Under the pieces are notes generated by a model. The model was not told the origin of the DNA. It ran no database searches and was given only the letters and a program-made list of their open reading frames with translations. Both the position numbers and the translations under genes were made by a program. Of a stretch of 24,498 nucleotides of DNA, positions 10,592-21,013 are shown in pieces. This DNA comes from Agrocybe praecox (taxonomy: Eukaryota > Basidiomycota > Agaricomycetes > Agaricales > Agrocybaceae), in NCBI GenBank assembly GCA_964017145.1, contig CAXHKQ010000121.1, positions 1 through 24,498 of the forward strand, read 5' to 3'. Numbering within the stretch: the stretch's first letter is position 1; every line of letters begins with the position of its first letter.

Positions 10592-10739
10592 TAAGGCATT
10601 TGTAATGAAAAAATAAGACTCATGTTGGAACATGACTAGAAGTACTCGTACTCGGACAAATTCATGTAAAAGTGAGCAGGAATCTATAAACAACTCAGTC
10701 GTCTTGCACGATTTGTATGCAACCTAGAATTATGTACTT

Positions 10740-11480
10740 GTAGCTGAAAAAAAAACTGTTTTGACGCGACTTTGAAAGAAATATATTGCGAAACGATGGT
10801 GCTTCAATTAGCTACAAACACAAAAAAACACTTGAAAAAACGTTTATAACAAAGCAAGTTCGAACTGAAGGAGGCGAATTTGTGCAACCAGAGGGTTTAG
10901 CTCATTGGCTGGAAATGGGCAACGAATTCGAGCGCCTCACCCTGTACAGCCGAAAATAGATGCGCACTGAGGTGAAACGTAAACGCCTGGGTGCGAAGAG
11001 AGCTCTTCCGACTTCCCATATAGTTGACAAACTCGCTGCCGTCGTCAATTTCGCTGTTGTCGTCGTCGTCGACTTAGTTCCCCCGCGATCTTCTACTAAA
11101 GATGCGCGTAACCGAAAATAGAATCACTGCGCGCGCGCTCGCGTGTACAGGGCTCCGAAAATCGATTCCATCTGCAGCCGCTTTCACCGCTGCTGCTAAA
11201 GCTACGACGACGCAGCTAGCATATGCCATATGTTTACCGTATCGTATCGTGGCACGGCACCCCAAGAAAACGCACACACGCAGTCCACAGAAAGACAAAA
11301 ACAAATCCTTCGCACCCACCCACACGCTTGTACATATTACACGAGGAGTGTTTATACGAATAAAATATGCAATCGATAATGATATACACTATACGACGGT
11401 GAGTGTGTCGGTGAGTGTGTGTTGATGAGTGTGTGCAACGTAGTAGGTAAGAATGTGTGGCAGTTGGCAAACAAAACGCA
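10740..11480. other. Non-coding, likely intron
   Basis: AT-rich up to 10900, then a CpG/CA-rich stretch. Frames on both strands at 11074-11485 are short, and the plus-strand one ends in a GTGAGTGT repeat that mimics donor sites. No exon supported. It would be intron on the minus strand, downstream of the exon ending at 11490. Confidence 0.4.
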
Positions 11481-11489
11481 ATCATTTAC

Positions 11490-11584
11490 CTCAAAATCTG
11501 TGACGGAATTGTGGCCGATTTGATGGAAAACGAAGAATGCGAGCTGCCGCTGCCATCCTCCTGGTACTCCAAATTGGCTGGCAT
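11490..11584 (-). CDS. Candidate short-isoform first coding exon (Ser-rich N-terminus)
   Basis: The minus-strand ATG at 11584 has a good context (AACAAGATG). It opens 31 codons, starting MPANLEYQEDGSGSSHSSFS, followed by a Lys/Ile/Pro/Gln stretch. The exon then ends two bases into the next codon at a good donor, TTGAG|GTAAAT (GT at 11489-11488). That phase equals the phase at the end of the Gln-rich exon and of two other candidates, so all could join the same downstream exon; the split codon would become Arg or Ser. The overlapping plus-strand frame (11457-11684) looks protein-like but has no acceptor, and I treat it as a shadow. No family recognised. Confidence 0.55.
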
Positions 11585-11720
11585 CTTGTTTTGTGTGGAT
11601 AGCGACTGTTCTAACGATGTAATTACGGCTCCGATAAACCGACTGTTGCTTTTAGCAGATATATCCGACGTTGACTACAGATAGTGTTGGAAACTATCGA
11701 TTCGCTGGCGATCCGCACAC
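11585..11720 (-). promoter_or_regulatory. Leader and candidate DRE-type promoter of the Ser-rich isoform
   Basis: A TATCGATT octamer, one base off the insect DRE (TATCGATA), lies at 11695-11702, about 110 bases upstream of the ATG. Between them the minus strand is leader-like, with CTAAAAGCAACAGTC, a string that also appears in the leader of the 2.2-kb exon as CTAAAAGCAACAAGG. Transcription might instead start farther upstream, where AAAC-rich leader-like sequence appears near 12.2-12.3 kb. Confidence 0.35.
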
Positions 11721-13026
11721 AAAAAACGCGCGCCTTTTCTGAACGATGCGCCTGGGAGCCGAGGACGGGAGTGCGATGACGTCTTCTTCGCGCCGACACG
11801 GGAACACGGACACGCACACAAACTAACTAGCACACGAATTTACGCGAGCTTGAACTTGAATGCGGTCGCTTGTATAGGAAGCTTGTCGTTGTCGTTGTCG
11901 TCGTTGTAGAAATAGGAAACTTGGGCAAAAGGGGGCACACATGTAATTTGTAGCACAAAAATAATAAACACACAAAAAACGTTCACACGGAGGATTTGAT
12001 TTTAGAAACAGATGACATTTGCGTGTGTGGCGGAATGTGTGTGGGAGTCTAGAGGTGTGCGGGTTGACGAGACAATCGAAACTGCGCGTACGTGCTGTTG
12101 TTGACAAATGCCAAACGCAAAAAACGCCACGATTGCTATGTTTTTGTGCGCTGCTGGTGGTGGCGATGACGACGATGTCGACAAGTAGTTCAGCCGACCG
12201 ACCGCGTCAAAGTTCGATGATGACGAAGTCTGTGCTGGTGGTGGTTGATGGTGATGGCTGCTTGGGGTTGGGGTTGGTTTCAGTTGATTTTGTTTTGTTG
12301 AGATTTTGTTTTGTTATCCAATGGTTGTCCGATATCGCGAGGACACCGGCGATATTCTGCGGGTATTCCGACGGAATCGGACGCGGGCAGGGAGCCCGGT
12401 GGTTTCTGGGAATTTTGTGGGCCGAAAGACGCGCGATTTCCGGTCGAAAAACGGAAAACTGCGGAGCGCGAACACAAATGCGTGTGTACAATTTAGAGCC
12501 GAAATAGAAACAACATGGCGGTTCGGCGGAATCGACGTAGTGCGATGAGCGCGCTTTGTGTAATACAAATGTGTGTATGTGTGGGAGTGAGTATGTGTGT
12601 GTGCGCTCGCGGGGGTGGTAAGCACACACATAAACTCACTCAGAACCGAGCTCGCGAGCGATGCCAACGACGTAGTCTCAGTGCTTTTACCGAAGGGTCG
12701 TCGTCGTCGGCGTCGTCTTCGTTTGAGCATTCGTTGCTATGCTTGTGAGGGTGAAATGTGAAATGCGTGAGCGCCGAATGAGAGTCGAGTCGCCGTGCGT
12801 CCGTGTCCGTGTCAGTGTGAATGCGTGTGTTTCTGCGCACTTACTTTCTCACAAACTCAAACAAGAACGCGTCGACCAAATCAACGGACTCGGCCGAGAA
12901 ATTTGTCGTTGCGTGAACAAGTTTTATCGATCTCTCGCCGTGTAATTTGGGACCGCGTGACCGCGAGCAGCATGTATGAGCGAGCTCCCCTTCGGACGAA
13001 CGATACACGACCAAACTTAATAATGT
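11721..13026. other. Leader-like and CpG/CA-rich DNA, no exon established
   Basis: On the minus strand, 12330-12200 reads like an insect leader (ACAAAACAAAATCTCAAC, then ACCACCACCAGCACAGAC). It could be upstream leader of the exon at 11584 or an alternative start. The rest is CGA/GTC and TG-rich. Overlapping open frames on both strands at 12200-12730 disagree with each other and lack good splice sites. Confidence 0.4.
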
Positions 13027-13500
13027 ACGCATATATTTATGAACTGCGTAGATTCATTTTATTTCGTTTACATCTGTACTCAGGTTATATCGTCAACCAC
13101 ACATTTCCATATGCCCAGCGGAGAGATCATCCCCAGCCACACATGATGATGAGGTCTGAGCTGCCGTCCCCACCAGACGAGCCGATCAGCGGCCCGGAGC
13201 TGCCGCACGACAATTGCGAAGAGTACTGGCTTTTAACAAAACAAACATCGAACAACACGAACGTGTGCGTGTGTGCGTGCTGGTGTATGTGGGGGCCACC
13301 GGCACCGACAACCTGCGATGATGATTTGCCGGTGCCGGCGGCTGCTGATGTCGTGCTCATTTGGGCACATGTGCCGCCGCCGCCCGGATATAACATAAAC
13401 ACATCATCCACACCACAATTTCGTGTCGCTATCCGCGTCTGATATCTGCGCTGACCGAAAACCTCGCTGCTCGCAGACAACGACGGCGACAACGACCGCC
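13027..13500. other. Ambiguous exon-like patch on both strands
   Basis: Both strands are open with GC-rich third positions. On the plus strand, a polypyrimidine tract and CAG at 13060-13083 precede a frame containing RSELPSPPDEPISGPELPHD. On the minus strand, a 121-residue Ser/Gly-rich frame covers 13127-13492, with an acceptor-like TTTGTTTTGTTAAAAGCCAG inside. Neither strand offers a complete acceptor-frame-donor set in a phase that fits the other exons, so I do not call a gene. Confidence 0.3.
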
Positions 13501-15326
13501 ACAGCGGAATAAGAATATATATTTACTAAGGAAGAACCACCACCACCAGAGAGTGGCGCGGCGGTGCATCAAGCAAACGCACATGCACACACACAAATGC
13601 ATTGCGTGTCCACGTGTCCTAATAATCGTGAACCGTGATGCGCCCCATTAATAAGCGCACGCGCCTGAACACCGTATATTTATGCGATATGCTGTGTGTG
13701 CACCTCACACTAGCACGCACACACACACATTGACCGCACACACGCGATGCGACTTTGTACACACACGCACGTGCGGCTGCTTCTCGGCAGTGCAGTGTCG
13801 CTCTGAATGCACACCGTCGAACGACGTGCGATCGCACACACAAAGCAAAAGACCTGTGCCGTGTGTGTGTATGTTGTGCGGCGGCAAGCCGCTATATTGC
13901 CTGCACAAATTGCATGTTTTGTTCAGGACACGAACATGTATTCAGCGCAAAATGCATCGCGCGCATGCGGGAATTACGCACCGAGTTAGCGCGCAGTCTT
14001 ACGTCGTGAAATGCCGCTATTGAACGTGTGCGTGTGTGATGATCCTTGTTCATATGCTAACATATTAAACACACACGAGCACACGCACGAGCTCTTGCAT
14101 TTGCGATGCATTTTGCGAACGTGTTTTGCGGCGCCGCCAAACATTGCACTGACCATTGACCGCTCAGTCAGTTGGGGACGTAAAGTGGAATTGAAATCGT
14201 AGTGAAAGGAGTGATCATCATTGTACACATTAAACGTGTATGTAAAGCTTATTTTATAGATGAATTTAATTAACAGTTGATATACGCACAACATATTAGG
14301 GCGGAAGGCTTTCGAGCGGAATTCGGAACACGCGACATTCTGACCTGCACCACTTCAGCAGGAACGCTGCATAAATTTCTCGGACCAAAAGTTATTACTT
14401 TCATTTGAATCTTCGGTCATATTCTTGCATACCACTGCAATGAATCATTAATTTACTAAATAAATGATAAATAATATCAACAGGACAAGTTTTGACTCGA
14501 CCATGACGAATTTCGATAGAGCGAGAACAGCGCTCATTTGCTCTGGAAGAGTGGAAACTGCAAGGCCTGATTTCACGTGATCGGTGTTTTTCTTTCGCAG
14601 AACAATTTGATTTTGTGCATAGCAATCTGTCAATGCAAACTTCTCGGTAGCCGGAGAATTAAATCAAACACAACTAGGGTAGCATAATTCTAGTATACCT
14701 AACTTATGTTGGATAAGAGTTTGAAATTCGTGAACAGCCAAACAAACTATCAGAACCGTGAAACTCACGTCTCGTCCATGCTCACTCGCGGGACGGAACA
14801 CAATCCTGATGCGCGCCATGTGCTCGCGCACGCGCCGAATAATGCCGAATTTGTTGGCAGTGGCAGATGTACAAGGCACACAAACGCACACAGACAAGCT
14901 GCGTGTGCGTGTGCGTGATCCTAATACCGGTGCTAGCGTAAGCGCCTGTGTGGGATTATAGTCCAACTCTATTAGAAATCGCTGCTAGTCGGTTTAGAAA
15001 ACTATGCAACTCGAGCAGCATATATATTCGCATCCATCATCATAGCCTTTTACGCGTGCAAGTACCAAAAATACACTACATTGCATGTACACACGATATT
15101 AAGATATTATTCGCACGACGTCTCCCGAAAGGAGCGCACAAAATCGACGTCGAAAGAAACGGCGGACGCACGCAAGCCTGAATAATGCGAACGTACGTGA
15201 ACGCACACAGCGCAGACGCGGCGCAGCCGAACAAGCGGGAAAACATCTGCTCGGCGCGTGCGCCAAATCACATGCACGGCAGCGCATCAGCACCGGCACA
15301 CTGCCGTGCGTTTGTGTGTGCGTGTG
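13501..15326. other. Repeat-rich intronic/intergenic DNA
   Basis: CA/CG-rich from 13560 to 14170, AT-rich from 14200 to 14750, then CA/CG-rich again to the edge of the mariner-like element. No exon with supporting splice sites was found on either strand. Confidence 0.45.
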
Positions 15327-15328
15327 TA

Positions 15329-16496
15329 CTAGGTGTGCAGCCTCTGAATTGGATTGGGTTCATCATACTCAAAGTGCGATAGCAGGAAGAGTATCAGAGA
15401 TATCTTAATGAAATCGGTTTCCATTGTTAGCTACATATTTCTTTCATATTTTTGAAAATGTATAGATCGCTATCGATAGAGTCCGTCAGCAGAGGAAACA
15501 CTACATAATACATCAACCCTTTTTTGACACCTTAAGGGGGTAGTCCTCTAAATAATATTTGTTCATGATATTTTTTTTTGTTAGCTTAAAATGTTCTTTG
15601 GGATGTATATTTTGTTTTAGGATTCATCCCATCTTTGCCGGAAACTTTGATCGTCCGTTATGAGACGATATGCAAAGACGTGCACCGGCACGCTGTGCGC
15701 GCTTGCATGCGAAACCGAGCGTAACCCGAAACTTCAAACGCGTTTTTCTCGGTGTTTTAGAAATCGGTGTACAACTTAACTCGATATGCGCACATACGAG
15801 TTTGGTCGGACTTTGCGTTTTACATTCACAATTAAATTATCTAATTGCCTACGTAGCCGTTTTTGGATACCTTGAAAAATATGTGCTCGGTGCACGTTTT
15901 TGTACCGATTTTTATTCTGAAAAAGTACTTTTTCTATTCAAAACGTCGTCATAATTTGAGTGTTGGGTTTTTTACAAATATCCTACGTATGCAACAAGAT
16001 TTAGCAGAGATCACGAGAAGCGGCCGATGAAAATAAACAAAATTGTGCCTGAAAGCTAATGAAAAATCTTGTTGAAAACACGTTTTTTTCGTTTTTATCC
16101 TGTTTTTTTGGGATTTCTAGTGATTTTTGAACAGTTTTTGGGTCGAATTAATATAAGTATGTTGATGTTGATATCGACGGTACTGAATAATTCGCATAAT
16201 TCACATCACAAATACACCACCTTCTTCTCCGGGAATCAATATTGACAACGATATTGGCAATAACCAACATTTTCCACGACTAGGCTCCGTTTCCGATCGT
16301 CAGTGAAAATCAATTGCTGAATGTATCCTTTAGTAATAACTTTCAGCAAAAACTATTTTTCGGCAAAAACATAGACATGTTCAACACCGCAGTGTAACTA
16401 GAAACGTTTTGAACATTGAAGTTGCAATGTTCAACCTTTCCAAGCCCAGAACAGACCGATGAACACCACAACCCAATTCAGAGCTTGTACACCTAG
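15329..16496. mobile_element. 1,168-bp TA-flanked element with mariner-like ends
   Basis: The left end starts CTAGGTGTGCAGCCTCTGAA; the right end, reversed, starts CTAGGTGTACAAGCTCTGAA. They match at about 24 of 27 positions. TA flanks both ends (15327-15328, 16497-16498), the standard Tc1/mariner duplication. The right-end string AGGTGTACAAG equals the core of the mauritiana-type mariner terminal repeat as I recall it. The length is near that of a full mariner (about 1.3 kb), but I saw no transposase motifs in any frame, so the interior is either highly decayed or non-autonomous. The element is AT-rich inside GC/CA-rich flanks. It carries a TATCGATA octamer at 15471-15478. Confidence 0.75.
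15471..15478. promoter_or_regulatory. Perfect DRE-type octamer TATCGATA
   Basis: Exact match to the insect DRE/DREF octamer, inside the mariner-like element and with no adjacent gene start. It may be chance. Confidence 0.25.
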
Positions 16497-16933
16497 TACA
16501 TGTGTGCCGGTCGGACGCCGCAGTGCGTGTGTCGGTCGCATTTGAAGTGAACAGCACCGAATGTAACGCAACGCGCGATATTCACAGATATTCGTTGTGC
16601 GAGACGGCCAAACGACCGTTGTCTTGGCGCAGGGCAAATCTAATCGTCCGCGCGCGAGGACGACACGACGCACCGGTTCCCAATTGATCATCGCGCAGCG
16701 CAGCGGCAGCACATCCGAAGCTCGTCGGATTCGGACATTCCGCGCGAGCACGCGCGAAGCGATGTCCCTGGCGAGGCGTTCGCGGTTCGCGCACTTTGGC
16801 AGCTGTAATTAAAATACTTTAAGCACGCAATCGTGCATGCATGGGGACTGGCAGGACGACTGGCGAATGAGGTGGATCACACACACACATATTATATGCG
16901 AAAAACACACACAGCACGGTACAACGAACGTAC

Positions 16934-17247
16934 CTTGCTGGCCAAATTATCCACAGATATAATGACGTTCTAACGAATCGGGTGCGCGAGTGTGCAGCTG
17001 CTGCTGTCCCGAAACGACGACGAGCGGCTGCTGCTGCCGCCGCTTCTGTCATCGTCATCGGGGACAGACGCGATTCGTGCGCTGACTCACGTGCAAAACC
17101 GACACTGCGTGAATGTTCGATTCGCATGATGTTGAACCGTTTGGCACTGTCGTCGTTTGGCCAATGCCATTGAACTTCACTGTGGGTCCCCATCGTACTC
17201 CGCGTAACTAGAGTCAATTTATTGCGAGCTGCTGTCGCCGCTGCCAT
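16934..17247 (-). CDS. Candidate first coding exon ending at a consensus donor
   Basis: The minus-strand ATG at 17247 follows an in-frame TAG directly and opens 104 codons. The frame contains an Ala run (AAAAAAA), basic stretches and a hydrophobic end (SLYLWIIWPA). The exon ends two bases into a codon at a consensus donor, CAAG|GTACGT (GT at 16933-16932). This is the same phase as the other candidate isoform exons; of the three frames only this one is open into the donor. Internal ATGs (for example in SPMTMTE) are alternative starts, and a second strong donor-like GTGAGT lies inside at about 17094-17089. The composition is unlike a conserved domain, so it may be a leader exon rather than coding. 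Confidence 0.36.
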
Positions 17248-18781
17248 CTAATATAGCGAATAAAGGTAGACGCTATGCGGATTACAACAGAGCTCCTCTA
17301 CTTGCTGCGCGCGTACACGAGAACGTGTGTTAAATGTCCTGCGGCCATGCGCAAAGATAACATTGATCGCGAATGTAAATATTTGATATAATATTATGAA
17401 CGAAAGAAAGGGCTTGTGTCGGGAATATGCGCGATGGACGGACAATGAGATATTCGTTATGTTGCATCAAAATCGAGAGTTATGTTGCGAGTGAATGCTA
17501 CGCATGCTCACATGACCATTATCCCGACGACGATATATGCGCGCAGAGTTCCATGGTGGCGTCGTTCGCCTTGCCTGTTGCCCGTACACACAGTAATTGA
17601 ACAATTAGGCGAGCAAATTTGTTTTCTTGCCAACAAGAAGCGCAAACCGATCGCACATCACGCAACACACACACACACACGAAGACACCAAGCGAGCAAG
17701 AGACACGGCGGTGTCAAATTAGTTCGGGGCGCGTTCTGGAACGGACATGCGGCATGTCGCCGCGCAGTGTACACAAGCGCGTTTTTTTCGGCGGTCCGTG
17801 ATCGAATTGTGCGTGCGATAATAGCGAGGAAATATGCACATCTGCCCATATTAAGTAAACATGCCCATGCCAGCCAAGACCGGTCATCACCTTGTGCGGC
17901 GTGGCGGATTGTGTGCGTTTCTGTGTGCCGAAATTGCCGCCGCCGTCGCCGTGGCATTCCAAGTGATTGACATTTCGATTTCATGTCATCGTTTACCTTT
18001 ACTATTGTGGAAGGATTCTCAACTGAAGACTATTATTTTATTGATCCTCACGCAAGGCTGAGCCGACAAAAACAGACAAAAGCCGACGACGACCTTCACT
18101 TGTCCTCATGTGAGCGGCTGTACATTTTGGCGCATGCATGTGCTCCGCCGCTCACCTATGGTCTGTGTCTGTGTGTGTTTTGTGCGTGTACGCGCGTGTA
18201 CATGCACTCTATGCTCGTTAGACAAATGGCGCGGTTACACGCCACAAAACGGCCAACAAAATGCTCACATACTACATTATGCTGGTGATGCAGTGAAGCG
18301 TTGATGATCATAATTATCGATTCATGTTTTTCGGGTTGTCGTTAGACACTGCGCGGCGTGTGTGTGTGCGAACACATTATTCACGCGTCCACACATTCGG
18401 CCTTGCGTGTACCGAGCCGTGGCGTCAAAAACTAGCGTGCTAAACGCTAGCCGGCAACACATGCCGGCAGGACACGAACCAAGCACCGCTCAGCCGGCGG
18501 CTCATTTATCGCAATATTATTTTAATGATATTCATTAGACGACGCACTAATGTTCCACAGCACGCCGGATTTGCTGCTGCTCGCTGAATTCACGGGCTCA
18601 ACGCAATGAAGGCGAGAACATGACGCGGCGAAAACAATTCCGCAGCACTGCGGGCGTTCGGCGACACCAGCGAAGGAACAACTCCGACACATCGCGTCTA
18701 AGGTGCAGTCCGGAACGTGCACATAATAATCGCGCCGAACTTGATGTGCTGCGAGGAGTGCGTGCGCGCCGTCTCGGCAAA

Positions 18782-18805
18782 AGCAGCAGCAGCAGCAGCA
18801 GCAGC
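18782..18805. repeat. (AGC)8 microsatellite
   Basis: Eight AGC units, followed by further CTG/CAG-like triplets to 18818. Translates as Ser, Ala or Gln runs depending on frame. Confidence 0.9.
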
Positions 18806-19276
18806 CGCTGCAGCAGCAACACAGAGTGCGACAGGTGCAAAAATGCGCGCACGCGCCGCTCGCCGACACACACACGCGCACACCGAGCCCCGAAATGCAC
18901 ATGTACATGCGCCGAAATTTGTTCGTAATTGGACAACTGTTTTCAGTTTTTGGCGCGTGAGCCCAAACACACACACACACGCTCGTTTGTGTGCATATTA
19001 TGCGCACACAAAGTTCACATGTTCAATGTTATTGTGAGGCGCGTGAGGCGCGTGCCCGTCGTGCTCGCGTATATGCACACACATACAAACGCACGCCGTC
19101 AAACGCACTCGACGCTCCGTGTCTGTGTGTATGCAATTCGGCAACTGAACGCATACACACACCGTATACGCTCATCGGAACTAGTGCGGATGCATTTCGC
19201 AGAAAACGATCGCCGAAAATAAAAGCGAGCATAAAATTCGCATCGTAAACCATGCGCTCGCGGTTCGTGCGTCTGT

Positions 19277-19301
19277 CTGCTGCTGCTGCTGCTGCTGCTG
19301 T
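19277..19301. repeat. (CTG)8 microsatellite
   Basis: About eight CTG units; the minus strand reads as a Gln or Ala run in frames without exon support. Confidence 0.9.
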
Positions 19302-20442
19302 TCGTCTGGAGTGCAGTGCACAAACGCATCGCGCGAACAATCGGCGAGACGTACCTTTTGGTGCGTGCGCTCGCCGAGTGCAGAGCAAAACACCTCCGCC
19401 GCCACACATCGAACACTATATACGCACGCACTGTGCGTGCAGTGTGAGTGACCCGAGTCACCCGTGTCTTTGTACTCCAGCAGATATAATATTGCAATGT
19501 TGGCCGCATATTAGGGGGTCCGTAATGTCATACCAACACGATATTGAGTAAAATGGTTACTTGTCGGACCTCCACAAAATATGTTCGAAATTGAATGCTC
19601 AACTGCGCCTAATTGCTAAATTAATGTAATCGTTTTGGTCTTGCTTGTTCTTGTGACAACGTGTGCACATTTGCAACGAGACCGGCACACGACAATCGCG
19701 GCTTGTGCCGCTCCTCGGCCAGCCAACGAAGACGAGCGCGCGCGCCGGTTGCGCCGATTGCGATGGTTATCGATGGGCTGGCGCGCGCATCATCGACGCG
19801 CATAATATGCAAGCGCGATTTTACGACCGTGACGTGCATCGAACCCGGCACGGTTGCACTCCCCACTGCTGCGCGTGGCTCCCAAATAATTATAATGCAT
19901 ATCGGCAAAGCATGGCGCATGTACGCGCATTTAGCAACCGCTAAAAACACCGAACAACCACCGGGACCTGGCCAATTGGTCTCATGTGCAGCGACCGACT
20001 CGGTCGGGCGAATTGAATCGTTTAGCGAGGCGAATGCAATTTTGGAATTAGGCTAAGCGTATACTCGCATGTAATTAGCACGTAATGGGGTTTGGATAGT
20101 CGACGTGGTGGCGTCGACGTTAGACGGACACGGCTAGTGTCCAAGATGTTCGTGCATTTTTGTTAAAAAGTACTGTAAATATGTATTTGGTTTGTTCAAT
20201 TGAGTCAACGGTCGTCAGGAGCTCGGATCAGATTTCAATGAAACATCTCATATGATAGATGAGGGAAAATACATCTATCTGACAAAGAATTGTTCAACAT
20301 ATGCTAATTTTGAAACAGCACACAATAATTTAAACAAAATGTCTATTGTTTTCCCCATTTCGACCACAAATTGAAAAATTAATCCCTTATGATTAATACG
20401 AAAAAATCATGATAAAAAGTTGAAAAATAATGTATTACTAAC

Positions 20443-21013
20443 CTTCGTCCGTCGTCTGGAGCGGATCCGTCCACTCCATTTGGTGGATGATGATTGCCAG
20501 CCTGCTGTAGCTGCTGCTGCATATGCGGCTTCTGCTGCACATGCTGCTGATGCTGCGGGTGCTGCGGATTGTACTGCACCACATTCTGTTGCTGCTGCTG
20601 CTGCTGCTGCTGGTGATGGGGCAGCGGAAGCTGCAACTGCTGCAGATGCGAATACGGATATGGCGGAACGTGAACCGAACTGTGATGCTGCGGCTGCTGA
20701 AGGAATTGGGGCTGCTGTTGGTAATGCGCCACTTGCTGTTGGTGCGAGTGCTGGTGCTGCGGCTGATGGTGCTGCTGAAGCTGCTGCTGAAGCTGCTGCT
20801 GGTGCGTCTGCGGCATCATCTGATATTGATGATGCTGCTGCTGCTGCTGCTGCGGCTGCTGGCCAACGAGATGACGCGGCGATGTCGGCACTGACGCCGA
20901 AGTCATCTGACCATTGGGCGGCGAACCCTGGCCGACCACCGACGAGGCAGCCGAGAGCTGCTCATGCTCATGCTGCTGTTGGTTCGTAGCGGACGGCATT
21001 GGCAGTAATCCAA
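20443..21013 (-). CDS. Gln/His-rich coding exon (long isoform)
   Basis: The exon begins after a strong 3' splice site on the minus strand (CCCTCCGCCCCCACAG|TTGG, AG at 21015-21014) and ends at a good donor (CGAAG|GTTAGT, GT at 20442-20441). It starts with two bases of a split codon and ends with two bases of another, encoding about 189 residues. Order: a short hydrophobic start (GLLPMPSATN), a Ser/Thr/Pro linker (GQGSPPNGQMTSASVPTSPR), a long Gln/His region with runs of six and nine Gln, a PPYPYSHL patch, and an acidic end (DGSAPDDGR). About a third of the residues are Gln. Past the donor the frame becomes hydrophobic and AT-rich, as expected of intron. Such regions are typical of insect transcription factors, coactivators and RNA-binding proteins; the family is not recognised. 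If the upstream exon is untranslated, the Met at 20998 could be the start. Confidence 0.8.

Larger units (their letters stand above)
9985..10735. mobile_element. Large decayed inverted-repeat (foldback) element
   Basis: Three pairs of blocks match in inverted, nested order. The outer pair is 9995-10008 with 10701-10714 (AAATCGTGCAAGAC, perfect, similarity extending both ways). The middle pair is about 10051-10073 with 10621-10643 (20 of 23). The inner pair is 10174-10199 with 10365-10390 (25 of 26, starting GGATTTGAGCACGATTTC). The centre holds a 25-base palindrome. The right arm is longer because a 170-base MITE sits in it. No coding sequence or clear target duplication was identified; faint similarity may extend to about 9940 and 10770. 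It fits a foldback transposon or an old inverted duplication. Confidence 0.72.
17248..20442. other. Repeat-rich DNA, probable intron of the Gln-rich isoform
   Basis: CpG/CA/TG-rich nearly throughout, AT-rich near 17370-17400 and after 20050. The 162-codon plus-strand frame (17482-17970) and the overlapping frames on both strands at 18500-20050 follow composition; several are just CAG-repeat translations. Two CAG/CTG runs are listed separately. No exon supported. Confidence 0.45.

Noticed and set aside
11457..11684. 75-residue plus-strand frame with balanced composition
   Set aside because: It overlaps a minus-strand exon with good start context and a better donor. The plus frame has no acceptor, and its ATG context is ordinary.
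17482..17970. 162-residue plus-strand frame
   Set aside because: Basic, His- and Cys-rich composition tracks CG/CA repeats; overlapping minus-strand frames are equally open; no splice or promoter support.
19181..19405. Gln run followed by a hydrophobic stretch on the minus strand
   Set aside because: The Gln run is an isolated CAG microsatellite; no exon boundaries, and the other frames are equally open.
20420..20989. 189-residue Ala-rich plus-strand frame
   Set aside because: It is the antisense shadow of the Gln-rich exon (CTG triplets read in the GCT frame); splice sites belong to the minus strand.
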